Origin: Desulfobacterales bacterium
GTDB lineage: Bacteria; Desulfobacterota; Desulfobacteria; Desulfobacterales; JAAELO01
Assembly (NCBI GenBank): GCA_024226555.1
Contig: JAAELO010000198.1
Coordinates: 62,001 to 126,000, forward strand
Reading direction: 5' to 3'
DNA: 64,000 nt
The notes under the pieces are model-generated. The model was given only the letters and a program-made list of their open reading frames with translations. It had not been told where the DNA came from and did not search any database. The translations under genes and the position numbers were made by a program. Shown piece after piece: positions 9,628 to 18,074 of this stretch (the stretch's first letter is position 1; each line of letters begins with the position of its first letter).

Positions 9628-9654
9628 TTATCGGACGTTAATGGGAAATACTTA
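9628..9654 (-). promoter_or_regulatory. Candidate sigma-28 (FliA) promoter of the DisA_N-like gene
   Basis: On the minus strand TAAGTATT (9647-9654), an 11-base spacer and TCCGATAA (9628-9635) closely match the flagellar consensus TAAAGTTT-N11-GCCGATAA. The -10 lies 57 bases before the ATG at 9570. This would tie the gene to the motility regulon. The match was found by eye. Confidence 0.5.
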
Positions 9655-9656
9655 GG

Positions 9657-9689
9657 GGGAACTCTAATAACTGCTTATTAGAAGTTCCC
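9657..9689. repeat. Minimal inverted-repeat element, copy 3 (33 bp hairpin)
   Basis: Only the two family termini remain: GGGAACTCTAATAA, four bases, then TTATTAGAAGTTCCC. It forms a strong hairpin 15 bases downstream of the MCP stop codon and may act as its transcript end, although no T-run follows on that strand. Confidence 0.75.
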
Positions 9690-9704
9690 TTTAGATAAAA
9701 CAAT

Positions 9705-11225
9705 CTAGTAGCGACCAAACTCATCATCATCTAAAGATATAATATCTTCAGGACTTATCTCCTCTGTATATTTTGGTGGATGAATTGTTGATGTTTCTTC
9801 TGCTAATTCATATTCATTCTCATCTTCCTGAACCTCTTCTAAATCGTTAAATCTATCTATCATTGAATTTAAAAGAGACTGAATCCTATTTGAATGCATC
9901 GACAAGTTTTCAGCAGATGATGATACTTCTTCTGCGGTTCCCGCATTATCAACTGTTACTTTTTCAATATCTGACAATCCATTATTTATAAGTTCAATAC
10001 CCTGAACCTGTTTTTTACTTGCTTTGGTAATCTTATCAACAAGAGTTCCCATATCGTTAATTTTCGCATTTATATCATCTAAAACCTTAGATGTTTTCTC
10101 AGCAATTTTATTTCCACTTTCAATTTTTCCTACAGAACTATCTATTAAATCAGAGGTTCTACTTGCTGCTTTTGTACATCTTGACGCTAAGATCCTTACC
10201 TCCTGTGCAACAACAGCAAAACCTTTCCCATGCTTTCCTGCTCTTGCAGCTTCAACAGCTGCATTTAAAGCTAATAGGTTAGTTTGAAAAGCTATATCAT
10301 CAATGGTTTTTATGATCTGTGAAATTTCATTACTTGCATCATTAATTTCAGTAATTGATGCGACCATAGTGTCCATTTGCTGAACTCCATTTTTTGCCGC
10401 TTTTATCACTCTTTCTGAAAGATCGTTTGCATTTATAGAATTTTTTGCATTTGTTTTTGTTAAAACAGAAATTTCAGTTACTGAGCCGGCAATCTCCTCT
10501 AAGGAACTTGCCTGTTTTGATGCCCCAACAGCAAGTTGCTTACTTGCTCCAGCAACCTTTGACGATCCAGCGATCAGGTTATTTGAAATTACCTGTACCT
10601 CCTGGCCTATTGTTTCAGATATCTCGCTTTGCATAATCCGTGAATTTTCAAGCTGAGAATTGAGTTCAGCGAGTTCCTCTTCGGACTCTTTTCTGAATTT
10701 ATTTTCAATACTCAACTTGCTGAAATTCTTCTCCCTTGTGAACTCATTCAATATTGATGCAAAAGCAACAAACATATATACGAGAACAAACCTTAGCTGG
10801 AAATCCCTTACTTCAAATAGACTGCCTTCGTTCAAAAAACCCATGGATATAAAAAAAACTGTTATAAACAAGTAAGCAACGATAAGTACGGTTCCTTTTC
10901 TAAGCCCCGCTAAAAAGACTGTGCAGGGAGGAACTACAAAGCTCCACATTGGCCCGGTATTTGATACACCACCTTTTACAAGCAGGAAAAGAAAATATAT
11001 ATTTGCAGTTATGAGAAGAAATAGTGATGCGACTTGAATGTTCTTTGTAATTTGTAGATATATAAGGTTCGCAACCAGCACTAAACCGTAAAAGGCAATT
11101 ATTTTCCCCACCAATTCTCCCCTGAATATTGAAGGAAGACCGGTTATAAAAGTTATGAAAACTCCTGCTATACAGGCGATGGTAACGAATATCTCACGGG
11201 GATCTTTATATGTATCTTCAGACAT
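9705..11225 (-). CDS. Methyl-accepting chemotaxis protein with polytopic membrane sensor
   Basis: A 506-residue chemoreceptor. The first 175 residues hold about six hydrophobic segments with no periplasmic ligand domain and carry a GVSNTGPMWSFVVPP motif. A coiled coil and the MCP signalling domain follow, with the conserved hairpin tip LLALNAAVEAARAGKHGKGF at about residues 325-345. The C-terminus is acidic. I chose the ATG at 11225 because AGGAG lies 6 bases upstream; a TTG seven codons earlier overlaps that site. It signals to CheA/CheW. The ligand is unknown; membrane or energy sensing is plausible. Confidence 0.92.
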   Translation of the reverse strand: MSEDTYKDPREIFVTIACIAGVFITFITGLPSIFRGELVGKIIAFYGLVLVANLIYLQITKNIQVASLFLLITANIYFLFLLVKGGVSNTGPMWSFVVPPCTVFLAGLRKGTVLIVAYLFITVFFISMGFLNEGSLFEVRDFQLRFVLVYMFVAFASILNEFTREKNFSKLSIENKFRKESEEELAELNSQLENSRIMQSEISETIGQEVQVISNNLIAGSSKVAGASKQLAVGASKQASSLEEIAGSVTEISVLTKTNAKNSINANDLSERVIKAAKNGVQQMDTMVASITEINDASNEISQIIKTIDDIAFQTNLLALNAAVEAARAGKHGKGFAVVAQEVRILASRCTKAASRTSDLIDSSVGKIESGNKIAEKTSKVLDDINAKINDMGTLVDKITKASKKQVQGIELINNGLSDIEKVTVDNAGTAEEVSSSAENLSMHSNRIQSLLNSMIDRFNDLEEVQEDENEYELAEETSTIHPPKYTEEISPEDIISLDDDEFGRY

Positions 11226-11411
11226 TCCAAATCTCCTGAAAATCAATAAAATACAAAAAAGCTACATGTTTATTGTTTTTAAGTTTGTTAATTTATGAAA
11301 TAGATTTTGTTGAAGTCAAACCATTGTTTTTTCTAAAGAATCTTATTAAATATACATATATTATGGTATTAAGTCAAATTTGTACCCTGGATATTTATAT
11401 TTAGATTATAA

Positions 11412-11566
11412 GGGGGTATACCTAACCTCCACCTTTTTTCCGAACGAATGCATTAAAAAGAACTGTTATAAAATCAACCTTTTATTTTTTTCTAATGCTA
11501 AGCCTTTATAAAACTTAAAGCTTTTATAATTTGTATTTCAATCAAAATTCTAATTATCAGAGGCCC
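11412..11566. repeat. MITE-like inverted-repeat element, copy 4 (degraded left end)
   Basis: The right end, TATTTCAATCAAAATTCTAA then TTATCAGAGGCCC, is a clear A end. The interior shares CTAATGCTAAGCCTTTATAA and AAAGCTTTTATAATTTG with copies at 29.6 and 58.4 kb. The left end (GGGGGTATACCTAACC) is worn. It occupies much of the spacer 11226-11652; I see nothing else there. Confidence 0.65.
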
Positions 11567-11652
11567 ATAAATAATTAGAGACTTGCCAAAAAACCTAAAA
11601 TTATTATATATTTAAATTATACTTTGTTTAATTAATATTAGGAGTTAAAACT

Positions 11653-11814
11653 GTGGCTGAAGATGATGACAAAGATGATAAAGAGAAAAAGCCAATAACG
11701 TTTGGTGAAAATCGGGAAAAAATTTGTGAGAGATGTAAAACTATATGGCCAGGTGGATTGTTTTGTAGATTTTGTGGAGGAAGACTTCTTATAGCAGAAT
11801 CAGTTGAAGATTAA
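11653..11814 (+). CDS. Small zinc-ribbon protein (53 aa)
   Basis: A short gene with a GTG start at 11653, AGGAG ten bases upstream, and a TAA at 11812-11814. The product has a strongly acidic/lysine-rich head (VAEDDDKDDKEKK) and one zinc ribbon, CERCKTIWPGGLFCRFCGGRL, with two CxxC pairs. A terminator hairpin follows at 11846-11879. No family assignment is possible; a regulatory or ribosome-linked role is only a guess. Start, ribosome site, zinc motif and terminator together support a real gene. Confidence 0.7.
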   Translation: MAEDDDKDDKEKKPITFGENREKICERCKTIWPGGLFCRFCGGRLLIAESVED

Positions 11815-11845
11815 TTAAAAAGTATTTATATCATTATTAAAAAAT

Positions 11846-11879
11846 AAAACCCCTTTTTCTTAAATGAATCAGGGGTTTT
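11846..11879. terminator. Bidirectional intrinsic terminator
   Basis: AAAACCCCT and AGGGGTTTT form a nine-pair stem with a 16-base loop. It lies between the small zinc-ribbon gene (plus) and the convergent ettA (minus), and the A and T runs allow it to work both ways. Confidence 0.8.
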
Positions 11880-11934
11880 GTGTCTTATATTTTCAAAAGT
11901 GCAATTTTTAATAATTAAGAATCACAGACTTTTA

Positions 11935-13617
11935 TTAGCGGGTAAGTTCGCGATATTTTATCCTTGTTGGTCTCACAGCATCAGCACCAAGCCTACGCTT
12001 CTTATCAGCTTCATACTCTGTAAAGTTTCCATCGAAAAACTCAACTTTACTATCACCTTCAAAAGCAAGTATATGTGTAACAATACGATCTAAGAACCAT
12101 CTGTCGTGACTGATTATAACAGCACAACCTGCAAAGCTTTCAAGTGCCTCTTCCAAAGCTCTCATCGTATTCACATCAAGATCGTTTGTCGGTTCATCAA
12201 GAAGCAGTACATTACATTCTTCCTTTAGTACTTTTGCAAGGTGCACTCTGTTTCTTCCACCACCAGAAAGAACTTTAATTTTTTTCTGTTGTTCCTGACC
12301 TGAAAAGTTAAATTTTGCGACATAGGCCCTTGAGTTAACCTCTTTACCACCAACAAGCATTGTATCTGTTCCACCTGAAATTGTTTCCCATATTGTCTTT
12401 TCAGAATCCAGATCATCTCTGCTCTGGTCAACATATGCAAGTTTTACAGATTCACCTACTTTTATATCTCCACTATCCGGTTTTTCGCTTCCTGTAATCA
12501 TTTTGAAAAGAGTAGATTTACCGGCTCCATTTGGACCAATAACACCAACAATCCCACCTGGAGGTAGTTTAAAAGACATATCCTCGACCAACAGTTTGTT
12601 TTCGAAGGATTTAGTTATGGAAGATGCTTCAATAACATTATTTCCTAATCTTGGTCCTGGTGGTATGAATATTTCGAGATTACTTTCAACTTTATCAACA
12701 TCATAGCTGAGCATTTTTTCATAGGAGCTTATTCTTGCTTTGGACTTTGCATGCCTTCCTTTTGGTGACATTTTAATCCATTCAAGCTCTCTTTGTAGAG
12801 TTTTCTGTCTTTTGCTCTCAGATTTTTCCTCATTTTGAAGGCGTTTTTGCTTTTGTTCAAGCCATGAAGAGTAATTTCCTTCCCATGGAATTCCCATCCC
12901 TCTGTCAAGTTCAAGAATCCAACCGGCTACATTATCAAGAAAGTATCTATCGTGAGTAACAGCTATAATTGTACCTTCATATTTTTGCAGATGCTGTTCA
13001 AGCCATGCAACAGTTTCTGCATCCAAATGGTTTGTAGGTTCATCTAAAAGGAGGATATCTGGTTTTTGAAGGAGTAATCTACATAAAGCAACACGTCTTT
13101 TCTCACCACCTGAGATTATACCTACTTTGGTTTCGGGAGGTGGACATCTTAGTGCATCCATCGCCATATCAAGTCTTGAATCAAGATCCCATGCATCTAA
13201 ACTATCAAGTTTATCCTGAACTTTTCCCTGTCTCTGGATAAGTTTATCCATCGCATCATCATCCATGGGTTCGGAAAACTTTGCGTTTATTTCATCATAC
13301 TCTTTTAAAAGGTCAACAGTTTCCTGGGCGCCCTCTTCAACAACTTCACGAACAGTTTTATCTGAATCAACAAGGGGCTCCTGTTCCAGATAACCTATTT
13401 TAAATCCATCGGATAGTATTGTCTGACCAGAGAAATCTGTATCAATACCAGCTAAAATACGAAGTAATGAACTTTTACCAGCGCCATTCAAACCAAGAAC
13501 ACCAATTTTTGCACCATAGAAATATGACAGGGATATATCCTTCAGGACAGGCTTCTTATCATAGTGCTTGCTCACACCTATCATTGAATAAATAACTTTT
13601 TTTGTATCGGTACTCAT
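11935..13617 (-). CDS. ettA: Energy-dependent translational throttle protein EttA (ABC-F)
   Basis: A 560-residue soluble protein with two tandem ABC ATPase domains and no membrane segments. Walker A motifs are GLNGAGKSS (near residue 43) and GPNGAGKST (near residue 360); signatures are SGGEKRRVAL and LSGGGRNRVHLAKVL; Walker B is LLLLDEPTNHLD and VLLLDEPTNDLD. The arm region between helices has the EttA-like LEWIKMSPKGRHAKSKARI. Length and features match EttA, which binds the ribosomal E site and gates entry into elongation according to the ATP/ADP ratio. It starts at ATG behind GGGAG. Confidence 0.95.
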   Translation of the reverse strand: MSTDTKKVIYSMIGVSKHYDKKPVLKDISLSYFYGAKIGVLGLNGAGKSSLLRILAGIDTDFSGQTILSDGFKIGYLEQEPLVDSDKTVREVVEEGAQETVDLLKEYDEINAKFSEPMDDDAMDKLIQRQGKVQDKLDSLDAWDLDSRLDMAMDALRCPPPETKVGIISGGEKRRVALCRLLLQKPDILLLDEPTNHLDAETVAWLEQHLQKYEGTIIAVTHDRYFLDNVAGWILELDRGMGIPWEGNYSSWLEQKQKRLQNEEKSESKRQKTLQRELEWIKMSPKGRHAKSKARISSYEKMLSYDVDKVESNLEIFIPPGPRLGNNVIEASSITKSFENKLLVEDMSFKLPPGGIVGVIGPNGAGKSTLFKMITGSEKPDSGDIKVGESVKLAYVDQSRDDLDSEKTIWETISGGTDTMLVGGKEVNSRAYVAKFNFSGQEQQKKIKVLSGGGRNRVHLAKVLKEECNVLLLDEPTNDLDVNTMRALEEALESFAGCAVIISHDRWFLDRIVTHILAFEGDSKVEFFDGNFTEYEADKKRRLGADAVRPTRIKYRELTR

Positions 13618-13710
13618 TTTTTTTATTCTCCCAGGTTCAAAACAAACCTTTATCTAAATATATGAAAAATCAGGTAATAATGTAAATTAGAACAAAAAGC
13701 AATGTGAATG

Positions 13711-14319
13711 TTATAGAATTTTAGCTTTTTTCACTATTATGGAAAAGGCAGGCACATTCCCATGTCTGCCTCTTGGTACAGTTTGCTGTGACTCTATTTT
13801 ATCAACAACCTCCATACCCTTAATAACTTTTCCGAAAACACAATAACCCCAACCCCTTTCTGATTTATCAGTATGGTTAAGAGGATAATTATTTGATGTA
13901 TTAATAAAGAACTGAGAACTGGCTGAATGAGGATCTGTTGTTCTAGCCATTGCAATTGTATATTTATTATTCAGAAGTCCATTATCAGCTTCATTTTTAA
14001 TAGGTGAATCTGTTTTTTTCTGTTTAAGACCAATTTCAAAACCACCACCCTGAATCATAAAACCCTTAATTACTCTGTGGAAAACAGTATTATCATAGAA
14101 TCCATTTTTTACATATTTTATGAAATTGTTTGCTGTTATGGGAGCTTTTTCAACATTTAATTCTATAACGATATTCCCAAAGTTTGTTTCAAGGGTTATT
14201 TTTGGGTTATTTGTATTCGCTGTGGCTTGCTTAAGAGATATTTGACTATCGTTTTTTGTTGCTGCAAGACCGATATATAACACAGATATAAAGATTAGAA
14301 TCAGTAAAGTTTTTTTCAT
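13711..14319 (-). CDS. Exported peptidyl-prolyl cis-trans isomerase, cyclophilin type
   Basis: A 202-residue cyclophilin with an N-terminal signal peptide (MKKTLLILIFISVLYIGLAA), so it is probably periplasmic. The catalytic core shows FHRVIKGFMIQGG, the MAR of the active site (IAMARTTDPHSASSQFFIN) and a WGYCVFGKV strand. It catalyses proline isomerisation during folding. It starts 14 bases after plsC, with AAGGAG upstream, and lies 93 bases before ettA, so plsC-ppi(-ettA) is a likely transcript. Confidence 0.93.
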   Translation of the reverse strand: MKKTLLILIFISVLYIGLAATKNDSQISLKQATANTNNPKITLETNFGNIVIELNVEKAPITANNFIKYVKNGFYDNTVFHRVIKGFMIQGGGFEIGLKQKKTDSPIKNEADNGLLNNKYTIAMARTTDPHSASSQFFINTSNNYPLNHTDKSERGWGYCVFGKVIKGMEVVDKIESQQTVPRGRHGNVPAFSIIVKKAKIL

Positions 14320-14332
14320 TTGTAAGGGCTCC

Positions 14333-15064
14333 TTAATTATTTAGGATAACTTTTTTAGAAATCATCTCCCTGCACATAACAGCAAGTTCTTCCGGGCTTA
14401 AGTCTTTAAAAGATTCATAGGGAATCTCATCCAGTACTCTAATATGAATCCTATGGTTACCAGAATAAGCAATACTGTTCTTTGGCATCATATCAATAGT
14501 ACCACTTATTGCTAAAGGTAAAATAGGGATCTGCTTTTTTTGAGCAATTGTAAAAGCACCATGCTTAAAAGGCTTTACAATACCATCATATGACCTTGTT
14601 CCTTCAGGAAACATGAATACAGAGCTTCCCTCATCAATTCTTCTTTCGGAATCAATGAGCATCTGCTTAATACTTTCAGCATCCCCTCTCTTAAGTTTTA
14701 TATATCTGTTTAGCACCATATTCCACCCAATAAGAGGAAGATTAAAAACAGAGGCTTTCGAAACCCACTTAAAATGAAAAAAAACAGCAAAATATGCAAG
14801 AATATCAATCTGAGACTGGTGATTTGATATTACCATATAGGTAGCCTCTTTTCTTATATTTTCACGACCTTCTATCTTGATTTTTAACCCCGGCCAAATC
14901 CATAAATACATTGCTGCCCAAAATGAGGAGTAAAGATGTAGGATTTTAAGCTTTTTATCGAATAAAACAGTTAAAAACCAAATTAAAAGTGCAAAAATAA
15001 ACATGAAAACACTTGTCACAGAAATAAATGCAACCATAAGAGATGTAAAAATAAATGAATTCAT
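14333..15064 (-). CDS. plsC: 1-acyl-sn-glycerol-3-phosphate acyltransferase
   Basis: A 243-residue membrane-bound acyltransferase that converts lysophosphatidate to phosphatidate in phospholipid synthesis. Two N-terminal hydrophobic helices come first. The catalytic HX4D motif is NHQSQID (His82, Asp87), the substrate-binding block is FPEGTRS (152-158), and a third block is IPILPLAISGT. The start ATG at 15064 has GGAG upstream. It lies ahead of the cyclophilin gene on the same strand. Confidence 0.93.
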   Translation of the reverse strand: MNSFIFTSLMVAFISVTSVFMFIFALLIWFLTVLFDKKLKILHLYSSFWAAMYLWIWPGLKIKIEGRENIRKEATYMVISNHQSQIDILAYFAVFFHFKWVSKASVFNLPLIGWNMVLNRYIKLKRGDAESIKQMLIDSERRIDEGSSVFMFPEGTRSYDGIVKPFKHGAFTIAQKKQIPILPLAISGTIDMMPKNSIAYSGNHRIHIRVLDEIPYESFKDLSPEELAVMCREMISKKVILNN

Positions 15065-15171
15065 TATAACTCCAGATAAATTTTATTTAAAATAGTATCT
15101 GTTTTTTTGCAGGATTTTAATAAGTTGTCAAGCATGTAGATTTATAATTAATAGGGTTTTACAAAATTATA

Positions 15172-16092
15172 TTAAAGATTAGTTCCAATAAAACATTTTG
15201 CAAATTGTTTCAGGATCATAGAGTCATATTTTCCTCTATCTGCTTCTTCCATTAAACTTTTGAATGCATTCATAATTGAAAGCCTCTTTTTATAAGGTCT
15301 TTCTGATGTTAGCGCATCAAAAGAATCTATAATAGCAAGAAGTCTTGAGTGCATTCCTAAGCTTTCCGCAAATTTTCCTCTTGGGTATCCGGATCCATCT
15401 AGCCTTTCGTGATGTTCCCAGACAACGTCTATAATCCTTTCATCAATTTTACAATCTTTTAGAATTCTTATACCGAGTCTTGGATGATTTTGTATTGTTG
15501 TTATCTCAGATTTTGTCAGTGTATCTACTTTCATAAGTATCTCCTCATCTATATCTATCTTCCCTATATCATGAAGAAATCCGGTAAGACCTGCTATAAC
15601 AAGCTCATCTTTTGTTCTTTTATTCTTTTTTGCAAAATCTATACAGTAAAGCATAACGTTAATATTGTGATAATGGAGTGAAAAATCCTTTGCTGGAAGA
15701 AATGAAAGTTTTTCCATAGTATCAGGATATTTTTCGAACATTAAAACCATAGTATTAACCAGATACTTCGACTCTTCAATTATCGATTTATCTTTATCCA
15801 TAAAAAAATGTTTAGCTACTTGAAAAAGATACGCTTTTGATTTGTTAGGGTCCTCTTCATACCAGGCCTTAACATTATTAACATCCCTTTTAATCCATTT
15901 TTTTATAAGAGTTAACCTGTCTTCACGATTAACATAAAGTTGCTTATCTGGGTTTATTGATGACAGGTCATTCTCAGAATTTTTAGGAATAAAAAGACCG
16001 AATTTTCCATTTTTACCACAAAAATAGATATCCACTTCAGTATATTCCCCAAGATTGCTATTATCTATTTCAAACATTTTATCAGCTTGCAT
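15172..16092 (-). CDS. HD-GYP domain protein, probable c-di-GMP phosphodiesterase
   Basis: A 306-residue cytosolic protein. The C-terminal half (about 140-290) is an HD-GYP domain with HDIGK (near 173) and HHERLDGSGYPRG (near 228); both metal-binding and GYP signatures are intact, so c-di-GMP hydrolysis is likely. The N-terminal 130 residues are an uncharacterised module found with no receiver domain; it may sense a signal. The start has AAAGGAA upstream. It stands alone between plsC and an inverted-repeat element. Confidence 0.9.
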   Translation of the reverse strand: MQADKMFEIDNSNLGEYTEVDIYFCGKNGKFGLFIPKNSENDLSSINPDKQLYVNREDRLTLIKKWIKRDVNNVKAWYEEDPNKSKAYLFQVAKHFFMDKDKSIIEESKYLVNTMVLMFEKYPDTMEKLSFLPAKDFSLHYHNINVMLYCIDFAKKNKRTKDELVIAGLTGFLHDIGKIDIDEEILMKVDTLTKSEITTIQNHPRLGIRILKDCKIDERIIDVVWEHHERLDGSGYPRGKFAESLGMHSRLLAIIDSFDALTSERPYKKRLSIMNAFKSLMEEADRGKYDSMILKQFAKCFIGTNL

Positions 16093-16105
16093 TTTTTTCC
16101 TTTGT

Positions 16106-16234
16106 GGGAATCTCTAATAACCGTCTTTTAACCAAACTACTGTGCTTTAGGAAAAAAGAACTGTAGTAAAATCAATCCTTTATTTTTTTCTCAGCCTTGT
16201 ATTTCAATCAAAATACTAATTATTAGAAATTCCC
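16106..16234. repeat. MITE-like inverted-repeat element, copy 5 (129 bp, B to A)
   Basis: The left end GGGAATCTCTAATAACCG is a perfect family terminus; the right end is TACTAATTATTAGAAATTCCC. Internal words CCAAACTACTGTG and GTATTTCAATCAAAATACTA match other copies. It begins 13 bases upstream of the HD-GYP start codon, so it separates that gene from the divergent DHH gene. The remaining spacer to 16474 shows nothing I can name. Confidence 0.8.
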
Positions 16235-16474
16235 TTATATATTTCTGATTAATCAGATTAAACAGAAGGCCTTGTTGACAGTATTATTATGAATAATATA
16301 TAATATTATAAATTTTTCAAGTTATAACTTTAATTAAGTGCTATTATGTTTTAGATTGTTTACAAATTTAGTAATTTCAAATGGTTAATCTGTTTTTATT
16401 GTCAAAGCTCATCATTAGACAGACTTCAACAAGTGAATTTTATACAGGGAAAATCTAATAGCAAAGGGGGAAAC

Positions 16475-17398
16475 ATGAGATTATTAACCCGATCAGACTT
16501 CGATGGATTAATATGTGCGGTATTGTTAAGTGAAGTTGGTGTAATCGATAATTATAAGTTTGTACATCCAAAAGATATACAAGATGGAAAGATTGAAATA
16601 ACAAAAGATGATGTTCTTGCGAATATACCTTTTTCTGAAGGATGTGGTTTGTGGTTTGATCATCACTCAAGTGAGATTGAAAGATTGCAGCTTAATGATA
16701 AGTTTAAGTACGAAGGAAAAAGTGAACAAGCTCCGAGTTGCGCAAGGGTTATCTATAATTACTATAATGACGATAAATTAAAAAAATATGAAGTATCAGG
16801 TCTCATGGATGCTGTTGACAAAACTGATAGTGGTAACTTAACTGCAGAAGATATCACAGATCCAAAAGGGTGGATTCTTCTTTCTTATATCATGGATCCA
16901 AGAACCGGGCTTGGTCGATATAAAGACTATCGTATTTCAAACTATGAATTGATGATGGATATGATAGAACATTGTAAAACCAAATCTCCTGAAGAGATTC
17001 TCGAAATTCCGGATGTTGAGGAAAGAGTATCGAGATATATCAATCAGGAGAAAGAGTACGAGGAGATGATAAAAGCCAATAGCACAACAGATGGCAATGT
17101 CTTGATTATTGATCTCCACAATGAAGACATTATAAAATCCGGAAACAGGTTTAAAGAGTATGTACTTTTTCCAGACCAAAATATCTCAATCAGAATTCTT
17201 TGGGGTTTTCAACAACAAAATATGGTCATGACATGTGGTCATAGTATTTTAAACAAAACTTCAAATACTAATGTTGGAAAATTAATGCTTAAATATGGCG
17301 GTGGTGGACACAGAGCTGTTGGAACCTGTCAGGTTGAAGTTGAAAGTTGGGAAAGAATCCGGGATAAAATTGTTAAAAAGATGAAAGAATATGGATAG
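16475..17398 (+). CDS. DHH-family phosphoesterase (exopolyphosphatase-like)
   Basis: A 307-residue protein from the ATG at 16475, which has GGGGG four bases upstream; a GTG 14 codons earlier has none. The N-terminus RSDFDGLICAVLL contains the DFDG-type motif I, DHHSSE is the DHH motif III and DKTDSG is a further metal site. The C-terminal DHHA1-like domain ends with GGGGHRAVGTCQVE. The superfamily includes RecJ, exopolyphosphatases and oligonucleotide or cyclic-dinucleotide hydrolases. The substrate here is unresolved; nanoRNA or pApA breakdown would suit the c-di-AMP genes in the window but is speculation. Confidence 0.85.
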   Translation: MRLLTRSDFDGLICAVLLSEVGVIDNYKFVHPKDIQDGKIEITKDDVLANIPFSEGCGLWFDHHSSEIERLQLNDKFKYEGKSEQAPSCARVIYNYYNDDKLKKYEVSGLMDAVDKTDSGNLTAEDITDPKGWILLSYIMDPRTGLGRYKDYRISNYELMMDMIEHCKTKSPEEILEIPDVEERVSRYINQEKEYEEMIKANSTTDGNVLIIDLHNEDIIKSGNRFKEYVLFPDQNISIRILWGFQQQNMVMTCGHSILNKTSNTNVGKLMLKYGGGGHRAVGTCQVEVESWERIRDKIVKKMKEYG

Positions 17399-17422
17399 AT
17401 TCCATTGTTTATTATAAAAAAA

Positions 17423-17458
17423 GGCAATTGTAATTTTAAATTACAATTGTCTTTTTTT
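17423..17458 (+). terminator. Intrinsic terminator of the DHH gene
   Basis: GGCAATTGTAAT and ATTACAATTGTC form a strong stem with a short A/T loop, followed by a run of nine T. It lies 24 bases after the DHH stop and could also serve the convergent small gene at 17480. Confidence 0.85.
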
Positions 17459-17479
17459 TTGTGAGACATACCAAATAAG

Positions 17480-17719
17480 CTATCTATTCATACTTTTATT
17501 CATCAGATATTTCTCATTTGGACCGGTCATTTTTTCAACCATATTCTGAATATTTTTTTGCCAGCAAATTCTACAGAGCATAGACTCTTCGGTGTTTCCT
17601 TTAAAGCGGATATAAAATTTACCTGCCTTTTTGTTATTGTATTTTACTTTATCAGTAACTCGAGCATCTTCTCCCTGATCACCGCACATAATACATGGTG
17701 TGTTTTTATTATCTGCCAT
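17480..17719 (-). CDS. Small cysteine-pair (putative zinc-binding) protein
   Basis: A 79-residue hydrophilic protein with two CxxC pairs, CIMC at 9-12 and CRIC at 49-52, that could coordinate one metal. The start ATG has CGGAG upstream. No family is recognised. It is convergent with the DHH phosphoesterase gene and separated from it by the terminator. Confidence 0.65.
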   Translation of the reverse strand: MADNKNTPCIMCGDQGEDARVTDKVKYNNKKAGKFYIRFKGNTEESMLCRICWQKNIQNMVEKMTGPNEKYLMNKSMNR

Positions 17720-17895
17720 TCTTATGACTCCGACCTTCTGAAGGGTTAATTGGGTTAGTTTTTAAAGTGTTTTATATAATATACACATAACATAATGTTT
17801 ATTTCAAGGAATAAAGCTTTTTCACACAGATGTGATAATTATTAAGACACCTGTAAAGCCTTATACATTAGTCGTTTATAAGGATTGTTGTGGAA

Positions 17896-18020
17896 ATGAA
17901 ATTTCTTCAGTTTTTAGTGTTAGTATTTTTTATAAATATAATATTCATTAGACTATGATTTCCACTGCTATATTATTTATATTAGCCATAGGTGTTATTA
18001 TTCAGACTTATATTAATTAA
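17896..18020 (+). other. Two overlapping tiny hydrophobic ORFs (20 and 21 codons)
   Basis: An ATG at 17896 opens MKFLQFLVLVFFINIIFIRL and stops at 17958. Its TGA overlaps the ATG (17955) of MISTAILFILAIGVIIQTYIN, which ends at 18020. Both are single hydrophobic helices, and the ATGA overlap is the form used for translational coupling. A weak AAGGA lies before the first. They may be leader or membrane micropeptides, or chance in A+T-rich DNA. The rest of 17720-18074 shows nothing. Confidence 0.2.
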
Positions 18021-18074
18021 TATACATTTTTAAAATTTTATTATTATGCTATAGCTGTTTTTTATTTAATTATT

